Below, piece by piece: positions 26,281 to 35,107 of a DNA stretch of 59,668 nt. The stretch covers positions 1 to 59,668 of the forward strand of contig NZ_CANMTX010000008.1 in assembly GCF_947500985.1 (NCBI RefSeq). Direction: 5' to 3'. Source of the stretch: an uncultured Maribacter sp. Its GTDB lineage: Bacteria > Bacteroidota > Bacteroidia > Flavobacteriales > Flavobacteriaceae. Position 1 is the stretch's first letter, and each line of letters begins with the position of its first letter. Both the position numbers and the translations under genes were made by a program. A model generated the notes under the pieces. It saw only the letters and a program-made list of their open reading frames with translations, searched no databases and was not told the DNA's origin.

Positions 26281-27315
26281 TTATGTTTTCAATTCTATGC
26301 CTATCGGGCTTGCCGCTTGGTTATTTACTAGAGATTCTTCTAGAAGTTTTAAAATAATTTCATCTGTATTGTCTTGGTAATTTACAGGTACAATAGTATC
26401 AGTATCTAGCCAATGTTTCAGTTTAGATAAGTGCTTTTTTTTGAGCGATTTTATAACCGGAACGCCCATTTCTGCTAATGCTGCGGCATTGCATTGCTGT
26501 TCGTATTGTCCTTTCATAGGTATAACAAGTAGTTTCTTTTGCATGAAAAGACTTTCTGCAGGGGTTTCAAAACCGGCTCCGCATAAGACACCTTTACTAG
26601 AAGCCATACTTTTTACAAAGGCTTCATTGGTAATTGGTTTTATATGAATGTTATTGCTGAAATATTCATAGTTATTGTGCTTTGAAAAAACTTCCCATTT
26701 TATGTTCTTCATCTTGCTTAGAAAACGCAATAGTTTTTCATCACTATATGATGGTAAATAAACGGTGTAATGTTCGCCATTTGAAACTATGGCAGAACGA
26801 ACATCGTTTCTGATTATGGGCGTGTAAATATTAGATTCGTACGATTTAAAATGTAAGCCAAACTGTTGACTGGTGGGAGCGTAATTGTTTAATATCCATT
26901 TACCCATTCTATCTTTTTTTTTGGGTTTTGGGGCTAAATTTGATAGTACTGCGGCCTGGTGACTAAAACTATAAGAAGGTTTGTTTTTCAACTTACATGC
27001 CCACGCTGTTACCGGTTCAAAATCATTTATAATAAGATCGTAATCTTCTACAGGTATGCTTTTAATTTCTTTCTGTAATCGAAGGGAGTTTGCCTTGTAA
27101 TATGTTTTCCAGACATCTACACCTCCTTTTTTTCCAAAAATGAAACTTAGTCCTTTTAATTGATATCTAACCGGGTAGGGCAGCTTAATATCTGCTTGTA
27201 TGCCGCTTACTAAAATATCTAATGAGATGTTGTGTTTTAAAAGTGCAGGAATAACGTCTCGTGCTCTGCTTAAATGCCCATTTCCAGTACCTTGTATGGC
27301 GTATAATACTCTCAT
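26281..27315 (-). CDS. MurG-like glycosyltransferase (family 28 type)
   Basis: A 344-residue GT-B glycosyltransferase. The N-terminal loop VLYAIQGTGNGHLSRA is the acceptor-binding glycine-rich motif of MurG/MGD-like enzymes. The C-terminal donor site shows GVLCGAGFETPAESLFMQK, then IPMKGQYEQQCNAAAL. It probably glycosylates a lipid or envelope acceptor. The gene overlaps the phosphoesterase stop by 4 bp (ATGA), so the two are coupled. It is not MurG itself: the length and the first domain differ. Confidence 0.85.
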   Translation of the reverse strand: MRVLYAIQGTGNGHLSRARDVIPALLKHNISLDILVSGIQADIKLPYPVRYQLKGLSFIFGKKGGVDVWKTYYKANSLRLQKEIKSIPVEDYDLIINDFEPVTAWACKLKNKPSYSFSHQAAVLSNLAPKPKKKDRMGKWILNNYAPTSQQFGLHFKSYESNIYTPIIRNDVRSAIVSNGEHYTVYLPSYSDEKLLRFLSKMKNIKWEVFSKHNNYEYFSNNIHIKPITNEAFVKSMASSKGVLCGAGFETPAESLFMQKKLLVIPMKGQYEQQCNAAALAEMGVPVIKSLKKKHLSKLKHWLDTDTIVPVNYQDNTDEIILKLLEESLVNNQAASPIGIELKT

Positions 27316-28175
27316 TTGGTCTGTTGAATCATTCCACTAATTCTAAACTCTTCTAACAAGCTTTCAAAAAGCTCTGCCTTTTCTAAGACAAAGGTTTCCT
27401 CTTTACTATCTTCCTGGTGGTCAATGACTCGTTGATCTTCAAGATATGAGTAGAGTTTCCACTTACCTTCATGGTATTCAAGTGCTGTTAAATTCTCGAT
27501 CCAGTCTCCTGAATTTAAATAGGTGACTTCACCTTTGTCTGTCTTTATGTTACGAATTTCTGGTTGGTGAATATGGCCACAAATCACATAGTCATAACCA
27601 TTTTCTATAGCGATATCTGCTGCAATCTGCTCAAAGTCATTTATGAATTTAACAGCAGATTTTACTCCGTTTTTAATTTTTTTGGACATGGAAATAGGAC
27701 CCTTGCCCATCTTTTTACTAATAAAATTAATACCTCTATTTAGTAGAATTAAGGAGTCGTACCCTTTTGCACCAAGTTTGGCAACCCATTTACTATGTTG
27801 CATGGTTACGTCAAAAACATCACCATGAAAAATCCATGCTTTTTTATCTTCTAGAGGAATCACCATTTTATTGACAATACTTAAAGAGCCCATTCTGTTG
27901 CCCGAAAATTTACGCAAGAGTTCATCATGATTACCTGTTACGTAATTAACGGGTATCCCTTTTGCTACCCACTCTAATAAAAGTTTAATCACCTTCATAT
28001 GAGATTTGGGCCAGTAGCGCTTGCTGAATTGCCAAATGTCTACAATATCACCATTAAGAATTACTTCTTTTGGCTTTATAGATTTCATATATTTTAAAAG
28101 CTCTTTAGCGTGGCAGCCGTATGTTCCTAAATGAACATCAGAAATGACTACAATGTCAACTGGTCTTTTTTTCAT
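27312..28175 (-). CDS. LpxH-like UDP-2,3-diacylglucosamine diphosphatase family phosphoesterase
   Basis: A 287-residue calcineurin-like metallophosphoesterase. Metal-site motifs in order are DVHLG (near residue 14), NGDIVDIWQF, GNHDE, HGDVFD and CGHIHQPE. LpxH-family proteins hydrolyse UDP-diacylglucosamine in lipid A synthesis. This longer branch, with a C-terminal tail and a coupled glycosyltransferase, may act on another nucleotide-lipid. The first gene of the three-gene unit. Confidence 0.85.
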   Translation of the reverse strand: MKKRPVDIVVISDVHLGTYGCHAKELLKYMKSIKPKEVILNGDIVDIWQFSKRYWPKSHMKVIKLLLEWVAKGIPVNYVTGNHDELLRKFSGNRMGSLSIVNKMVIPLEDKKAWIFHGDVFDVTMQHSKWVAKLGAKGYDSLILLNRGINFISKKMGKGPISMSKKIKNGVKSAVKFINDFEQIAADIAIENGYDYVICGHIHQPEIRNIKTDKGEVTYLNSGDWIENLTALEYHEGKWKLYSYLEDQRVIDHQEDSKEETFVLEKAELFESLLEEFRISGMIQQTK

Positions 28176-28414
28176 AAAATGATTGGAGGTTTCTTACCTG
28201 ATAATTTTGAAATACGAAATAGGGGTAGATTGACCTCCAACTTGTCATTATATGCAAGATGGGTATTTGAGAAAACGGTCAAGTCAATAGATTTCATGCA
28301 CTGAAACGTATGACCGTAAAGATTCGAATAATAAGATTATAATAAGGTTACTACTAGCTTATTTTTGAGTTACCAGATTGTTAAGTATTTGAATGTCAGT
28401 AAAATATTAGTTAA

Positions 28415-30712
28415 CTATTTCTTTACCAATCTCACTTTAACTGACTTGCTAATAGGTGTTTTGCTTCGGTCAGCAAAATGATTGTAGGGTACCAATACGT
28501 TGGTTTCAGGAAAATAAGATGCCAAATTCCCTGATGGTATATTGTACGGTACTACCTTAAAATTATGAGCAGTTCTAATCTGGTCATCATAAGTGCTGGT
28601 AATATCTACCACATCTAATTTTTTGAGACCGATGGCTTTCATGTCATTGGTATTCATAAAAATGACACGTCTTGCATTATAGACACCTCTATAGCGATCA
28701 TCTAACCCGTAAATGGTGGTGTTGAATTGATCATGAGAACGTATGGTCATTAACATGTACTCATCTTTAGCCAATTTGTGCTCGGGTAATTTATTGACCG
28801 AAAATTGTGCTTTTCCGTTAGGCAGCATGCTAAAATCTAACTCACGTACATTATTTGGTAAGTAGTAACCAGCACCAACAGAACGTTCTTCTGTTTTACT
28901 GAACCCTTTGGCAACTTGATCTATCTGGGTTCTGATTAATTCATAATCATTACCTAAAGCCTTCCAGTTCATAGAATGGTCTTCTCCAAAATAAGCGAGT
29001 CCCATATTTGCGATAATCTCTGGTTCGCTCATTATGGTGTCCGCGGCAGGTTTTAGAATCCCTTTAGAACGTTTTACACGTCCCATACTGTTTTCTACCG
29101 TAAAATGACGCGGTTTGCCATCTTTCATGTCTTTCTCTGATCTACCTATAGTAGGGAGAATTAGGGCTGTTTTGCCGGTAATTAAGTGTGTTCTGTTCAA
29201 TTTGGTACTTACCTGTATTGTAAGGTCGCAATTTTGAATACCCTTGGCAGTATATTCAGTATCAGAAGCCGCCATTAAAAAGTTTCCTCCCAAACACATA
29301 AATACTTTAGCATTGCCTTCATACATAGCTTTTAGCGTACCTACAACATCTACACCTTCGTGATCCGGTGGTGTAAAACCTAAATGCGCTTTAATACGTT
29401 CGTTCATTGCCTTATCAACAAAATGTTGAATACCAACACTACGATCACCTTGTACGTTACTATGACCACGTACTGGGCATGTGCCAGCATTAGGTTTGCC
29501 TATTGCACCTTTTAGTAAAAGAAGGTTTATAAATTCTCTAATATTCTCTACACCGTTTTTGTGTTGTGTAAGACCCATTGCCCAACACACTATAATTTTA
29601 GATTTGTTCGCTAGTAAATCTACGGTTTCATTAATTTTTTCTTCGGATACGCCAGTTTGTGCTAATAGCTCTTCTGATGAATAATTTTTTAAATCAGAAA
29701 TTAATGATTCATAGCCATCTGTATATTTTTCAATAAAAGCGTGGTCAAATACTTCTTTTGATTGTTCATCTAAAGCAACTAATTTCTTAAGAATCAATTT
29801 CACCAAAGGGATGTCTTGGTTGATGTTGACAGGCAAATGAATATCTGCCATGTCTTCGCCACCGCCGATCCATCCACCAAGATGTTGCGGATTTTTAAAA
29901 TTGACTAAGCCAGATTCCTCAAGCGGATTGATACTTATCACCTTACCGCCATTCTGTTTGCATTTTTCTAATGCAGATAACATTCTTGGGTGGTTGGTAC
30001 CCGGGTTTTGACCGGCAATTAAAATGACCTCTGCTTCGTAAAGATCCTCTAGAGTTGTTGACCCTTTTCCTATACCTAAAGTTTCGCCTAATGCAACACC
30101 GCTACTTTCATGGCACATATTAGAGCAATCGGGTAAATTATTGGTGCCTAAAGCACGGGCAAACATACCGTATAAAAAGGCTGCCTCGTTACTAGACCTA
30201 CCAGAGGTATAGAAAATAGCCTCATCCGGATTGTTTAATTTTTTTAATTCTGATGCAATTAAATCAAAAGCAGCTTGCCAAGAGATAGGTTCGTAATGAA
30301 CACTACCAGGTTTTAAAACCATCGGTTCTGTTAGGCGGCCAAATTTGTTTAGCTCATAGTCGGTAAGCTGAGATAGTTTTTCAACAGAATTCTTTTGAAA
30401 GAAACTTGCGCCAATTTTTTCTGTAGTGGCTTCATCACCTAAAGCTTTTGCACCATTTTCACAATATTCTGCAACAGGAGATGGATGTTCTGGATCGGGC
30501 CATGCGCAACTAGGGCAATCAAAACCGTCTTTTTGATTCATGCTAAGCAAGGTTCGCATGGATCTAAGAACGCCCATTTCTTTAAATGTATGTTTTAAAG
30601 CTTCACGAACACCAAGATAGCCTGCGGCATGAGTAATGGGGTCTTTTAATTCAATATCAAAAAAATCTTCTGACCCTCTAAATGAGACGTTGCGTTCGGT
30701 TTTTGCATCCAT
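28415..30712 (-). CDS. FdhF/YdeP-family molybdopterin oxidoreductase
   Basis: A 765-residue bis-MGD molybdenum/tungsten oxidoreductase of the YdeP branch. The N-terminal motif is FDCPSCAWPDPE, with the pattern NMCHESSG (active-site region) about residue 200. Mo-cofactor binding blocks include CPVRGHSNVQGDRSVGI and QFNTTIYGLDDRYRGV. No twin-arginine signal is present, so it is cytoplasmic. The physiological substrate is unknown; the E. coli relative is linked with acid tolerance. A small conserved gene lies 83 bp upstream on the same strand. No fdhD or mob gene is in the window. Confidence 0.88.
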   Translation of the reverse strand: MDAKTERNVSFRGSEDFFDIELKDPITHAAGYLGVREALKHTFKEMGVLRSMRTLLSMNQKDGFDCPSCAWPDPEHPSPVAEYCENGAKALGDEATTEKIGASFFQKNSVEKLSQLTDYELNKFGRLTEPMVLKPGSVHYEPISWQAAFDLIASELKKLNNPDEAIFYTSGRSSNEAAFLYGMFARALGTNNLPDCSNMCHESSGVALGETLGIGKGSTTLEDLYEAEVILIAGQNPGTNHPRMLSALEKCKQNGGKVISINPLEESGLVNFKNPQHLGGWIGGGEDMADIHLPVNINQDIPLVKLILKKLVALDEQSKEVFDHAFIEKYTDGYESLISDLKNYSSEELLAQTGVSEEKINETVDLLANKSKIIVCWAMGLTQHKNGVENIREFINLLLLKGAIGKPNAGTCPVRGHSNVQGDRSVGIQHFVDKAMNERIKAHLGFTPPDHEGVDVVGTLKAMYEGNAKVFMCLGGNFLMAASDTEYTAKGIQNCDLTIQVSTKLNRTHLITGKTALILPTIGRSEKDMKDGKPRHFTVENSMGRVKRSKGILKPAADTIMSEPEIIANMGLAYFGEDHSMNWKALGNDYELIRTQIDQVAKGFSKTEERSVGAGYYLPNNVRELDFSMLPNGKAQFSVNKLPEHKLAKDEYMLMTIRSHDQFNTTIYGLDDRYRGVYNARRVIFMNTNDMKAIGLKKLDVVDITSTYDDQIRTAHNFKVVPYNIPSGNLASYFPETNVLVPYNHFADRSKTPISKSVKVRLVKK

Positions 30713-30795
30713 TCACTAAACTTAATAAATGTATGAGAAACCACAGCAGTCAAATTCATTAAAACTACCTTAAAAATGATGAATTATACTATGTA

Positions 30796-31161
30796 TTAAC
30801 TCAACTTAGGGTTAGGGTAGTTGTCAGATTGATCCTCAATAGTATTATCTAAACATGTAAAATCTTTTTCTAAAAGTAAGTAGAGTTCGTTGCCGTACGT
30901 TGTCTTCATGGTATGGTCATAGGTGATGATATCATTTTCAAACCAAACCTTACCGGTAGTTTCTGGCATTTCTAAAGTAACCCTATTATTCTCAAAGCTA
31001 ATTCGTAATTGATCTGTATTACTCTTTAGAGTAACTCCGTAACTAAATACCTGACTTCCAAAATTAGTGTTGTCGTAAATCTCACCATTTGTAGAGAGCG
31101 ATTTAACTTCTGTCTGGGTTAGTCGAAACCTAACAGAATCACCTTTTATTCTAATTTTCAT
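30796..31161 (-). CDS. Small conserved protein, DUF7009-like
   Basis: A 121-residue beta-rich cytoplasmic protein beginning MKIRIKGDSVRFRLTQTEVK. The ending has CLDNTIEDQSDNYPNP. I recall this opening in a small family (DUF7009) placed beside YdeP-type molybdoenzymes in Bacteroidota. Here it is upstream of that gene and in the same direction. The role is unknown; it may be an accessory or maturation factor. Confidence 0.7.
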   Translation of the reverse strand: MKIRIKGDSVRFRLTQTEVKSLSTNGEIYDNTNFGSQVFSYGVTLKSNTDQLRISFENNRVTLEMPETTGKVWFENDIITYDHTMKTTYGNELYLLLEKDFTCLDNTIEDQSDNYPNPKLS

Positions 31162-31315
31162 AGCTATAAATTGAGTTCACAACAAAAATAGACCATCTGA
31201 CAACAAAATATAAGGGGTTGACATCAATTTGTTTTTAATATTTAACCTTACCTGTACATTTACTGTGTTATTAAAAACGAATTAAAAATTTTTCATTTTC
31301 ATATAGTGTTCTCGT

Positions 31316-31350
31316 AAAAGAGTCCGGTCTGTTAAGATCGGACTCTTTTT
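31316..31350. terminator. Bidirectional hairpin terminator
   Basis: AAAAGAGTCCG (31316-31326) and CGGACTCTTTT (31339-31349) form an 11-bp stem with T-runs on both strands. No gene end lies very close. It probably insulates the small DUF7009-like gene and the nucleotidyltransferase region. Confidence 0.75.
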
Positions 31351-31375
31351 AGTTTATGACGATTTTGAATATAAA

Positions 31376-31407
31376 AAAACCCATTAAATAATTATTTAAT
31401 GGGTTTT
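31376..31407 (-). terminator. 32-bp perfect palindrome, terminator of the nucleotidyltransferase gene
   Basis: AAAACCCATTAAATAA is followed directly by its reverse complement. It lies 21 bp past the nucleotidyltransferase stop. With TTTT on both ends it can terminate in either direction. Confidence 0.8.
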
Positions 31408-31427
31408 GATTTGTGATAGTAAAAGGC

Positions 31428-32306
31428 TTATTTCCAAATAGGAACAGGGTATTTACCTGAATCAGATTTTTCTTTTAAGCTACTCATTGCTTTTTCTTTA
31501 TCACTTGCATACGTAACACCAAACCAGTTTCCGCCAGAAGGTATACATTTTACTTCGATCTCTTTTGCTTGAAGCATTTCTTGTATCATTAAAGGAATGT
31601 ACAATTCGCTGTTAGCAATACGGTCATCGTCTTTCAAGAAAGTTCTGAATTCAGATTCTATTTTATCAAAGATAGAAGGTCTACATACCCAAAAATTCAT
31701 ACTAGCTTGTTCATCACCAGTAAACTCTAAGTTAGTATCCTCATCAAGAATATTATTCTCTTTTTGAACCAATTTTAAACGCTCTTGAACAGAAACTAAA
31801 TTATCTCCGTTTACTTCACAAACGCCTCTAGAAACTGAACCGTGTTCAGATAAAGTATCTTTTAAAGTGTATCCTAAAAGTGCATAAGCTTCATCATTAG
31901 ATTTCATGAAGTCAGCTGCTTTCTTGTAAGCAGATTGTCCGTAAAAATCATCAGCATTGATAACTACAAATGGTCCGTCGATTACTTTTCTTGCGGTCCA
32001 AACTGCATGTGCCGTACCCCATGGTTTCTTACGCTCACCAGTGAAGGTAACTCCATCAGGTAAATCTGTAAGTTCTTGGGCAAGAACATTTAATTTTATA
32101 GTACTTGGTATTCTTTTAGAAAGATGCTCTTCTAAAAAAGAAACGTTCTCTTTTTTGGTAATAACTACAATTTGCTCAAAATTATTCTGGATGGCGTCAT
32201 AAATGGCAAACTCCATTAAAAACTCACCATTAGGACCTAAATCATCAAATTGTTTAAGCTTTCCATATCTACTACCGCTACCGGCAGCCATTAAAAGTAA
32301 TGTCAT
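31428..32306 (-). CDS. NTP-dependent sugar nucleotidyltransferase
   Basis: A 292-residue Rossmann-like NTP_transferase. The N-terminal nucleotide loop LLLMAAGSGSRYGKLKQFDDLGPNGE replaces the canonical GxGTRL..T form. The NADDFYG metal-binding motif is near residue 120. It probably couples UTP or another NTP to a sugar-1-phosphate (UTP-glucose-1-phosphate uridylyltransferase-like). Monocistronic: promoter TACTTTTG on the minus strand with a TTG 22 bp upstream, and a 32-bp palindromic terminator. Confidence 0.83.
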   Translation of the reverse strand: MTLLLMAAGSGSRYGKLKQFDDLGPNGEFLMEFAIYDAIQNNFEQIVVITKKENVSFLEEHLSKRIPSTIKLNVLAQELTDLPDGVTFTGERKKPWGTAHAVWTARKVIDGPFVVINADDFYGQSAYKKAADFMKSNDEAYALLGYTLKDTLSEHGSVSRGVCEVNGDNLVSVQERLKLVQKENNILDEDTNLEFTGDEQASMNFWVCRPSIFDKIESEFRTFLKDDDRIANSELYIPLMIQEMLQAKEIEVKCIPSGGNWFGVTYASDKEKAMSSLKEKSDSGKYPVPIWK

Positions 32307-32326
32307 AATTTTCTGTATTTACAGCG

Positions 32327-32359
32327 CAAAAGTAGCGAATGTGATTAAAATTCGTACAA
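32327..32359 (-). promoter_or_regulatory. Nucleotidyltransferase promoter
   Basis: On the minus strand TACTTTTG (32334-32327) fits TAnnTTTG. A TTG at 32359-32357 is 22 bp upstream. The ATG follows 20 bp downstream. Confidence 0.6.
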
Positions 32360-32449
32360 ATTATCGGTGGTAACATTATTATAATTGATGATAAGTTAAT
32401 ACAGGTCAGTAACTTTTTATAAATTTAGAGTTCATGAAATTTACATCGT

Positions 32450-33802
32450 ATGGCATCAAGAAGAAATTTTATCAAGAATACATCAATAGCTGGTATGGGA
32501 CTATTTGCAGTGCCAGGTTTTGCTCATAATAGTTTTAGTGCTGCCGATAAATTGAATGTTGGTTTAATAGGTGTAGGCTTGAGAGGTACAAACCATTTAC
32601 AGAATTTGTTACTAAGAAAAGATGTGAATGTCACCGCAATTTGTGATGTAGACGGAGAGAGAATAAAAATTGCTAAAAAATATATAGCAGATGCAAAAGG
32701 GAAGAGTCCTAAAGTGTTTGGTGCAAATGAACATGATTATAAGAATCTATTGGCATTACCAGATGTTGATGCCGTAATTATTGCAACACCTTGGTTGTGG
32801 CATACGCGTATGACTGTTGATGCTATGGAAGCCGGTAAATATGCTGGTGTAGAAGTTTCTGCCTCTAATACGCTAGAAGAATGTTGGGATTTGGTGAATA
32901 CCCATGAGCGCACCGGTACGCATATGATGATTTTAGAAAATGTCAATTATCGTAGAGATGTAATGGCGGTATTAAATATGGTAAAGCAAAATGTATTTGG
33001 TGAAATGGTGCATTTTAGGTGTGGCTATCAGCATGATTTGCGACATGTAAAATTCAATGATGGTAAAACGGCTTATGGAAAAGGAGTGGAGTTTGGTGAG
33101 AAAGGAATATCGGAGTCTAAATGGCGTACTGAGCATTCGGTAAAAAGAAATGCGGATGTATACCCAACCCATGGTTTAGGACCTATTGCAGTTATGGCAG
33201 ATGTTAATCGTGGTAATCGGTTTATGTCAATGACCTCTCATGCATCAAAAGGTATTGGGTTGCATAATTATATAGTGAAGGAAGGTGGTGAACAGCACCC
33301 GAATGCAAAAGTAAAGTTTAAGCAGGGTGATGTTATTACCTCTACTATTGATACTGCCAACGGAGAAACTATTATCATTACCCATGATTGTAATTTACCT
33401 AGACCTTATTCTTTAGGATTTCGTGCGCAAGGTGCAAATGGACTCTGGGAAGTAGACGGTAGTCGAATTTATGTGGAAGGAAAATCTGAACCACACCAAT
33501 GGGATGAAGCACAGCCTTGGTTAGATAAATATGACCACCCACTTTGGAAAAAATATGGTGAATATGCCTTAAATGCTGGTCATGGTGGTATGGACTTCTT
33601 TGTACTGAACTCTTTTGTAGAATCGGCAAAACAGAATATCGCACCGCCATTAGATGCTTATGATGCTGCAGCTTGGAGTGCGGTTACGCCACTTTCAGAA
33701 CTTTCTATTGCCAATAACGGTGAGCCTCAAGATTTTCCTGATTTTACCCGAGGCCTTTGGATGAAAAGAAATCCTTATGAATGGTTGAAAGAATCGTATT
33801 AA
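32450..33802 (+). CDS. Exported Gfo/Idh/MocA-fold protein, GH109-like glycosidase
   Basis: A 450-residue protein with a twin-arginine type signal (SRRNFIK, R4R5) and an NAD-binding Rossmann domain (GLIGVGLRGTNH). The middle and C-terminal segments (EVSASNTLEECWD, then GVEFGEKGISESKWRTEHS and YPTHGLGPIAVMADVNRGNR) look very like GH109 alpha-N-acetylgalactosaminidases, which cleave by an NAD-dependent redox mechanism. I recall these blocks from the Elizabethkingia enzyme. The substrate is probably GalNAc-type glycans, but this is inferred. It is a single gene, convergent with the AEC permease with a 9-bp gap. Confidence 0.82.
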   Translation: MASRRNFIKNTSIAGMGLFAVPGFAHNSFSAADKLNVGLIGVGLRGTNHLQNLLLRKDVNVTAICDVDGERIKIAKKYIADAKGKSPKVFGANEHDYKNLLALPDVDAVIIATPWLWHTRMTVDAMEAGKYAGVEVSASNTLEECWDLVNTHERTGTHMMILENVNYRRDVMAVLNMVKQNVFGEMVHFRCGYQHDLRHVKFNDGKTAYGKGVEFGEKGISESKWRTEHSVKRNADVYPTHGLGPIAVMADVNRGNRFMSMTSHASKGIGLHNYIVKEGGEQHPNAKVKFKQGDVITSTIDTANGETIIITHDCNLPRPYSLGFRAQGANGLWEVDGSRIYVEGKSEPHQWDEAQPWLDKYDHPLWKKYGEYALNAGHGGMDFFVLNSFVESAKQNIAPPLDAYDAAAWSAVTPLSELSIANNGEPQDFPDFTRGLWMKRNPYEWLKESY

Positions 33803-33811
33803 TTATTACGC

Positions 33812-34987
33812 CTAACTAGCTTTTGCTTCATTTAAGTTTTTTTTGTCTTCGCGGTTGAAAGTGTTATTCGCAATAGTCATTTGAGCATCGTCATCAATTA
33901 CTTTTCGACTACGATTTGAACTAAGAGATTTTAGAATGTCTGGAACAAAAGTAATAGCTAGAATGACTACGCCAAGACCAATTAAAGTCAGTGGATTGAT
34001 AAAGTAATCGCTAAACGAGAAAATACCAATAATCAACAATGTAGAAAAGGGTAGCGAACATGCTAATATGTTCAAACCAAAGTTTACATCAAATGTTGGC
34101 TTTGGGTGCTCATCTTTATCTTCCATAGATTGTATGGCACTCATATGAGCAAATGGCCAAAAACTACAGGCACTTTGAGGAAATACCACCAATAGTAAAA
34201 TCATGGCAGGTGTTAGTGACGGTAAAATAAAAGCAAAAACTCCGCTAAGTAAAAATGCTAGACCACTTCTACGTAATAACATGGATAATATTAGTTTAAA
34301 TTCCCCCGAATTTATTCTAACTGCCATACCTATAAATAGTAAAACTAAAGGGGTCATTAAGCCTTTTATACTCAACGCAGTGTTTTGAAAAAAGGTAGGA
34401 AGAGAAGAAAGGTTTAATCCAAAACCTAGCATAACCAAACCTATTACAATAACCATGTTTATAGGCTCATTGATTAAGGATACTAGAAGTCCTTTTAGTT
34501 TACTTTTAGATGATTCTTTTTTCTCTGTAATTGAATTCTTGCGATACCAATGCATGGCTAACATGTACAGTAGTATCAATACAAATATTTTGTTTCCAAT
34601 ATCTGCAAGTGCAGCTAATGCTAAGGTATCGTCACCTAAGTAAGCTACAATAAATGGAAAACATGAAAGACCAGGTGCAGTAGATGGTAATAGCATCATC
34701 AAGGTCCGTTTTTTACTGTTCTCTTCGTTAGGTAAAGATGCTGCTAAAAAATATTTACTAGCAAGCAACATTAATAAGTTGAAGGTTAGGGCCATTAAAG
34801 GGTAGGCCAGTAGGGTACCATTAAGCTCTATTTTGAGAAGGGCCACAAAAATTGTAGCAGGTAGAGCGACACTTAATATTAAGACTTTAACTCCTTTCAA
34901 ATCTTGCTTGGCTACCTTCTTTTGTAGAAGCACACCAAGACCTATTATAAGTATTAATTCGAGGGTTTTTTGTAGTGCAAAATTCAT
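33812..34987 (-). CDS. AEC-family permease
   Basis: A 391-residue membrane protein with about ten hydrophobic spans, in two repeats (for example LELILIIGLGVLL, then VLILSVALPATIFVAL; GMAVRINSGEFKLILS in the second half). The C-terminus is charged. AEC proteins export auxin-like or organic acids and amino-acid-like compounds. It lies 120 bp downstream of the exported aminotransferase gene on the same strand, so it may belong to the uptake/transamination locus. The substrate is unknown. Confidence 0.75.
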   Translation of the reverse strand: MNFALQKTLELILIIGLGVLLQKKVAKQDLKGVKVLILSVALPATIFVALLKIELNGTLLAYPLMALTFNLLMLLASKYFLAASLPNEENSKKRTLMMLLPSTAPGLSCFPFIVAYLGDDTLALAALADIGNKIFVLILLYMLAMHWYRKNSITEKKESSKSKLKGLLVSLINEPINMVIVIGLVMLGFGLNLSSLPTFFQNTALSIKGLMTPLVLLFIGMAVRINSGEFKLILSMLLRRSGLAFLLSGVFAFILPSLTPAMILLLVVFPQSACSFWPFAHMSAIQSMEDKDEHPKPTFDVNFGLNILACSLPFSTLLIIGIFSFSDYFINPLTLIGLGVVILAITFVPDILKSLSSNRSRKVIDDDAQMTIANNTFNREDKKNLNEAKAS

Positions 34988-35107
34988 TTTCGAGTGTTTT
35001 TGTTTGAGTAGTAGATAGATGAATTATGAATAGTCCGTAGGAGTTGAATTTAGGATTTTTGTGTCAAGGCAATTATCCGTTCTTCCAACTCCTGGACTAA
35101 TTCAAAC

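Noticed and set aside
28176..28414. A gene between the phosphatase and molybdoenzyme genes
   Set aside because: Only short frames broken by stops; no start context or homology seen.
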